Shown: piece after piece, positions 45,906-47,988 of the stretch
Layout: each line of letters begins with the position of its first letter
Numbering within the stretch: the first letter of the stretch is position 1
NCBI GenBank assembly: GCA_000827265.1
Contig: KN834831.1
Location: forward strand, 210,807-258,794
Direction: 5' to 3'
DNA length: 47,988 nt
Origin: Collybiopsis luxurians FD-317 M1
Lineage: Eukaryota; Basidiomycota; Agaricomycetes; Agaricales; Omphalotaceae
Translations under genes and position numbers: made by a program
The notes under the pieces: model-generated
Seen by the model: the letters and a program-made list of their open reading frames with translations, nothing else
Database searches by the model: none
What the model was told of the DNA's origin: nothing

Positions 45906-47379
45906 TTTTGCTCTGCGCCGCTGCAGTTATATGCAATGCCGTTCAATTTGATACTCCAAGAGGCCAAAAGGGAATTTGGACGTTGATTACAAACTCGGGC
46001 TTCTTTTTTTCTGGTGCGATTGGCATATTATCTCCCGGCGTTTAACGTTCAACGTCCAGATTGTACGATAACGAGTTGTCAAGTGTCATAAATAGATTAC
46101 CATGTAAGTCGCGGTGTTCTCGTACAGTACGAATGGGACGACATTTAGGACTCTGGTGTAAATGTGTGCGTTTAGGACTGCACGAAACCCCGTGGTAATC
46201 TATATATACAATCTGGGTTATGAACTGCTACCAGTTCATGAATCTGTTTTTAAGTGTAGCGGGCAAAGCCCGGATCGGCTTGTCTACGTCTGAGAAATGC
46301 GCTGAGATTCAACCTAAATGGGGAGATCTTCGTGGCGTATCCGCTGATCGAGCAGAATTTTGAAATGATGAACTTTCATTGTTGTGGCAAGGAGCGAATT
46401 GAAGAAACACAATACACTGGTCACCTTGCCTCTGGCGGGGAAAATGCGGCACTGAGAGTCTCACAGTGTCTGAGATTGTCAATGGGTCCTTTTCTAGCCC
46501 TAGCTGTTTTCCTGGGTCATATTTTCTCTATTTTTCTATGTAAGGGTCTTAAAGTTGATATTCAGTGGCTGGGATAGGAGAGATCTGAAATCAATCTCAG
46601 GCTTGGGGACAACATTCACACCAGACGTTTGCACACTGTACATTAGTTTTCAGCAGTTGTTTATTTGTATTTAATACTTGATCCGGCTGCCGTATGTGAT
46701 CAAGCGATTGCTCAGGACTTATTTTGATGTTCCTCTCTTCCTTACTTAGATTTGACTGCCTAGCCTTTGAGAATAGTAATATGCTTCGCTAAAATGCCCA
46801 GTACAAAACCTGCTGGAGCGAGATGACCGTTTTGCGTACAAGCAGGAGCCCGTGCGCTATAAGTTGTAATCCATCGGGTCAATTCTGCCCAGTGCACCGC
46901 ATTACGTCTGTGAATCCAACGTGTTGCAATACAATGTTGCTACTCAGAGTAACCCCAATATCCTCCTCACTTCACGACTACTCTGGGCACCCTTTAATTT
47001 GTACATTTCCTCAAGGTGGATGCTGCAAAACATGGCATACGAACGACACATTGTGAAGCTCAATAGAAAGTTCGGATCAAATATCAAATACAAACAAGCA
47101 CCGGTAGGAAACTCGAACGGGCAAAACTTTTTGGACCCTGTGACAGGTAGTACAGGGAAGGAAGTTGCACGCACCACTATTTTTAGAATTGACAAGCTGA
47201 ATGTCATGCCCTCATTCAAAATGGAGCATGTCCGAACTCAGCGGGGATATGAACCTTGCACGTTGAATTTAGGGTACCCATCGGTTATCGGTATAGAGTT
47301 TAGATCCATCAGATAGTATTGGGCTTAATGTATATAAGGATCCCTATAGTCAGGCATCATTTCGTCCTACCCTCACACA
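45906..47379. other. Intergenic region before the NLR-like gene
   Basis: No gene was recognised. A 131-codon frame (46921-47316) has no family features and is not called. The sequence looks like decayed accessory DNA. Confidence 0.4.
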
Positions 47380-47988
47380 ATGACGGATTGGTAAGACATT
47401 TATCGAAGATCGGTTGAAAAAGAATTGATTTTCTTAATCATCATAGGAATCAGCAAGCCCTCAATATGCCTATAGAGAGAGTCGAAAGAAATGTCCTTGT
47501 CTCTAATACTAACACTTCGTGAGTAATCAGGTAATCAGAGATTGCACAGTGAAGCTGCATGTCTCAATAGGGGTGCTATGTTTGAGAACACGTCAAACTT
47601 TACTATCAGGGACTCAACTTTTATTGGGCATCAGACTATCTATGAAGCAGGTAGCTCTCAAGAAAATGGTACCACAGCAATTCCACCTGGTAGTATTCCA
47701 TTTGAAATCTGCAGAATTTGTATATGCTGAAAATTGATATTGAAAGGATATATCCCAGACATGACTGATCTTGGTCCAGTATCTCCATTTTTCACGGGGA
47801 GACAGGACATTCTATCAGAACTTGCAAACTATTTCAGCCCGGAGTCTTTATCAACTGAAATTTATGAAAGAAGAATATTCATCCTTTGTGGAATGGGAGG
47901 TGTTGGAAAAACTCAAGTTGCTCTGAAATTCATTCATACATTCAAAACAAGGTAGCAGCATTTACAACAATAATATTGCTCATTAACC
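47380..47988 (+). CDS. NB-ARC/STAND NLR-like protein, 5' part (runs off the edge)
   Basis: A multi-exon start reads MTDW, then NQQALNMPIERVERNVLV, then EAACLNRGAMFENTSNFTIR and DSTFIGHQTIYEA. This type of short leader with a FxxxxNFxIxDSxF motif is common before nucleotide-binding domains in agaricomycete NLR-like proteins. The next exon gives PVSPFFTGRQDILSELANYF and the Walker A loop GMGGVGKTQVALKFI. A donor (GTAGCA) follows at about 47952, and the gene continues beyond the window. STAND proteins are ATP-dependent switches; in fungi they act in non-self recognition and programmed cell death. The exon joins before 47740 are tentative, and the remainder (repeats, effector domain) cannot be seen. 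Confidence 0.68.

Noticed and set aside
46921..47316. 131-codon plus-strand frame
   Set aside because: No domain and biased composition, and no neighbouring exon extends it.
1..47988. tRNA, rRNA and CRISPR arrays
   Set aside because: Scanning for T-loop-like GTTCGAATCC blocks and regular spaced repeats gave only coincidental hits, for example inside the FunK1-type gene at 36421-36440.

Overview
The window is genomic DNA of a filamentous basidiomycete, most probably an agaricomycete. Almost every gene is split by 45-140 bp GT-AG introns (a few GC-AG), and very short exons (17-22 nt) occur. The gene content is also typical: a secreted multicopper oxidase, a FunK1 kinase, a DUF4470/MYND protein, Zn2Cys6 regulators and an NLR-like gene. 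No species can be named from the sequence alone.

Region 1 (about 1.2-11.9 kb) is compact housekeeping DNA. On the minus strand lie DDI1 (ubiquitin-shuttle aspartic protease), ATG29 (autophagy scaffold), SPT3 (SAGA subunit) and a fumarylacetoacetate-hydrolase family enzyme. CDC14 (septation initiation network subunit) is on the plus strand and converges on COA3 (mitochondrial cytochrome oxidase assembly).

Region 2 (about 11.6-20.8 kb) is the most unusual part. A unit of about 3.2 kb occurs three times in direct tandem orientation. Each unit holds one intact-looking ten-exon gene for an unnamed multi-span membrane protein (294, 309 and 304 residues). At the two internal junctions sits a decayed, inverted copy of the 5' half of the neighbouring COA3 gene, which marks how the array formed. 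The array ends at a degenerate retrotransposon tail (about 20.8-21.3 kb).

Region 3 (22.5-34.9 kb) holds a 17-exon multicopper oxidase (laccase family). Its T1 copper site is complete, but it has lost three of the four copper-cluster histidines contributed by the N-terminal half (DFDG for HWHG, HSQ for HSH). It is divergent from FIG4 (PI(3,5)P2 phosphatase). FIG4 converges with RFT1 (ER lipid-linked oligosaccharide factor). YIH1/IMPACT (Gcn2 control) and a Zn2Cys6 transcription factor share a 127 bp bidirectional intergenic region.

Region 4 (35-48 kb) is accessory and decaying. It carries a FunK1-type kinase-like gene, a 1157-residue DUF4470-MYND protein, an internally deleted epimerase pseudogene lying between diverged direct repeats, a relic of a PARP-UBC (UBE2Q-like) fusion gene, and the 5' end of an NB-ARC/STAND receptor-like gene that runs off the right edge. 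Exon boundaries were worked out by eye from splice signals, reading phase and family motifs. They should be read as models, not as transcript evidence.
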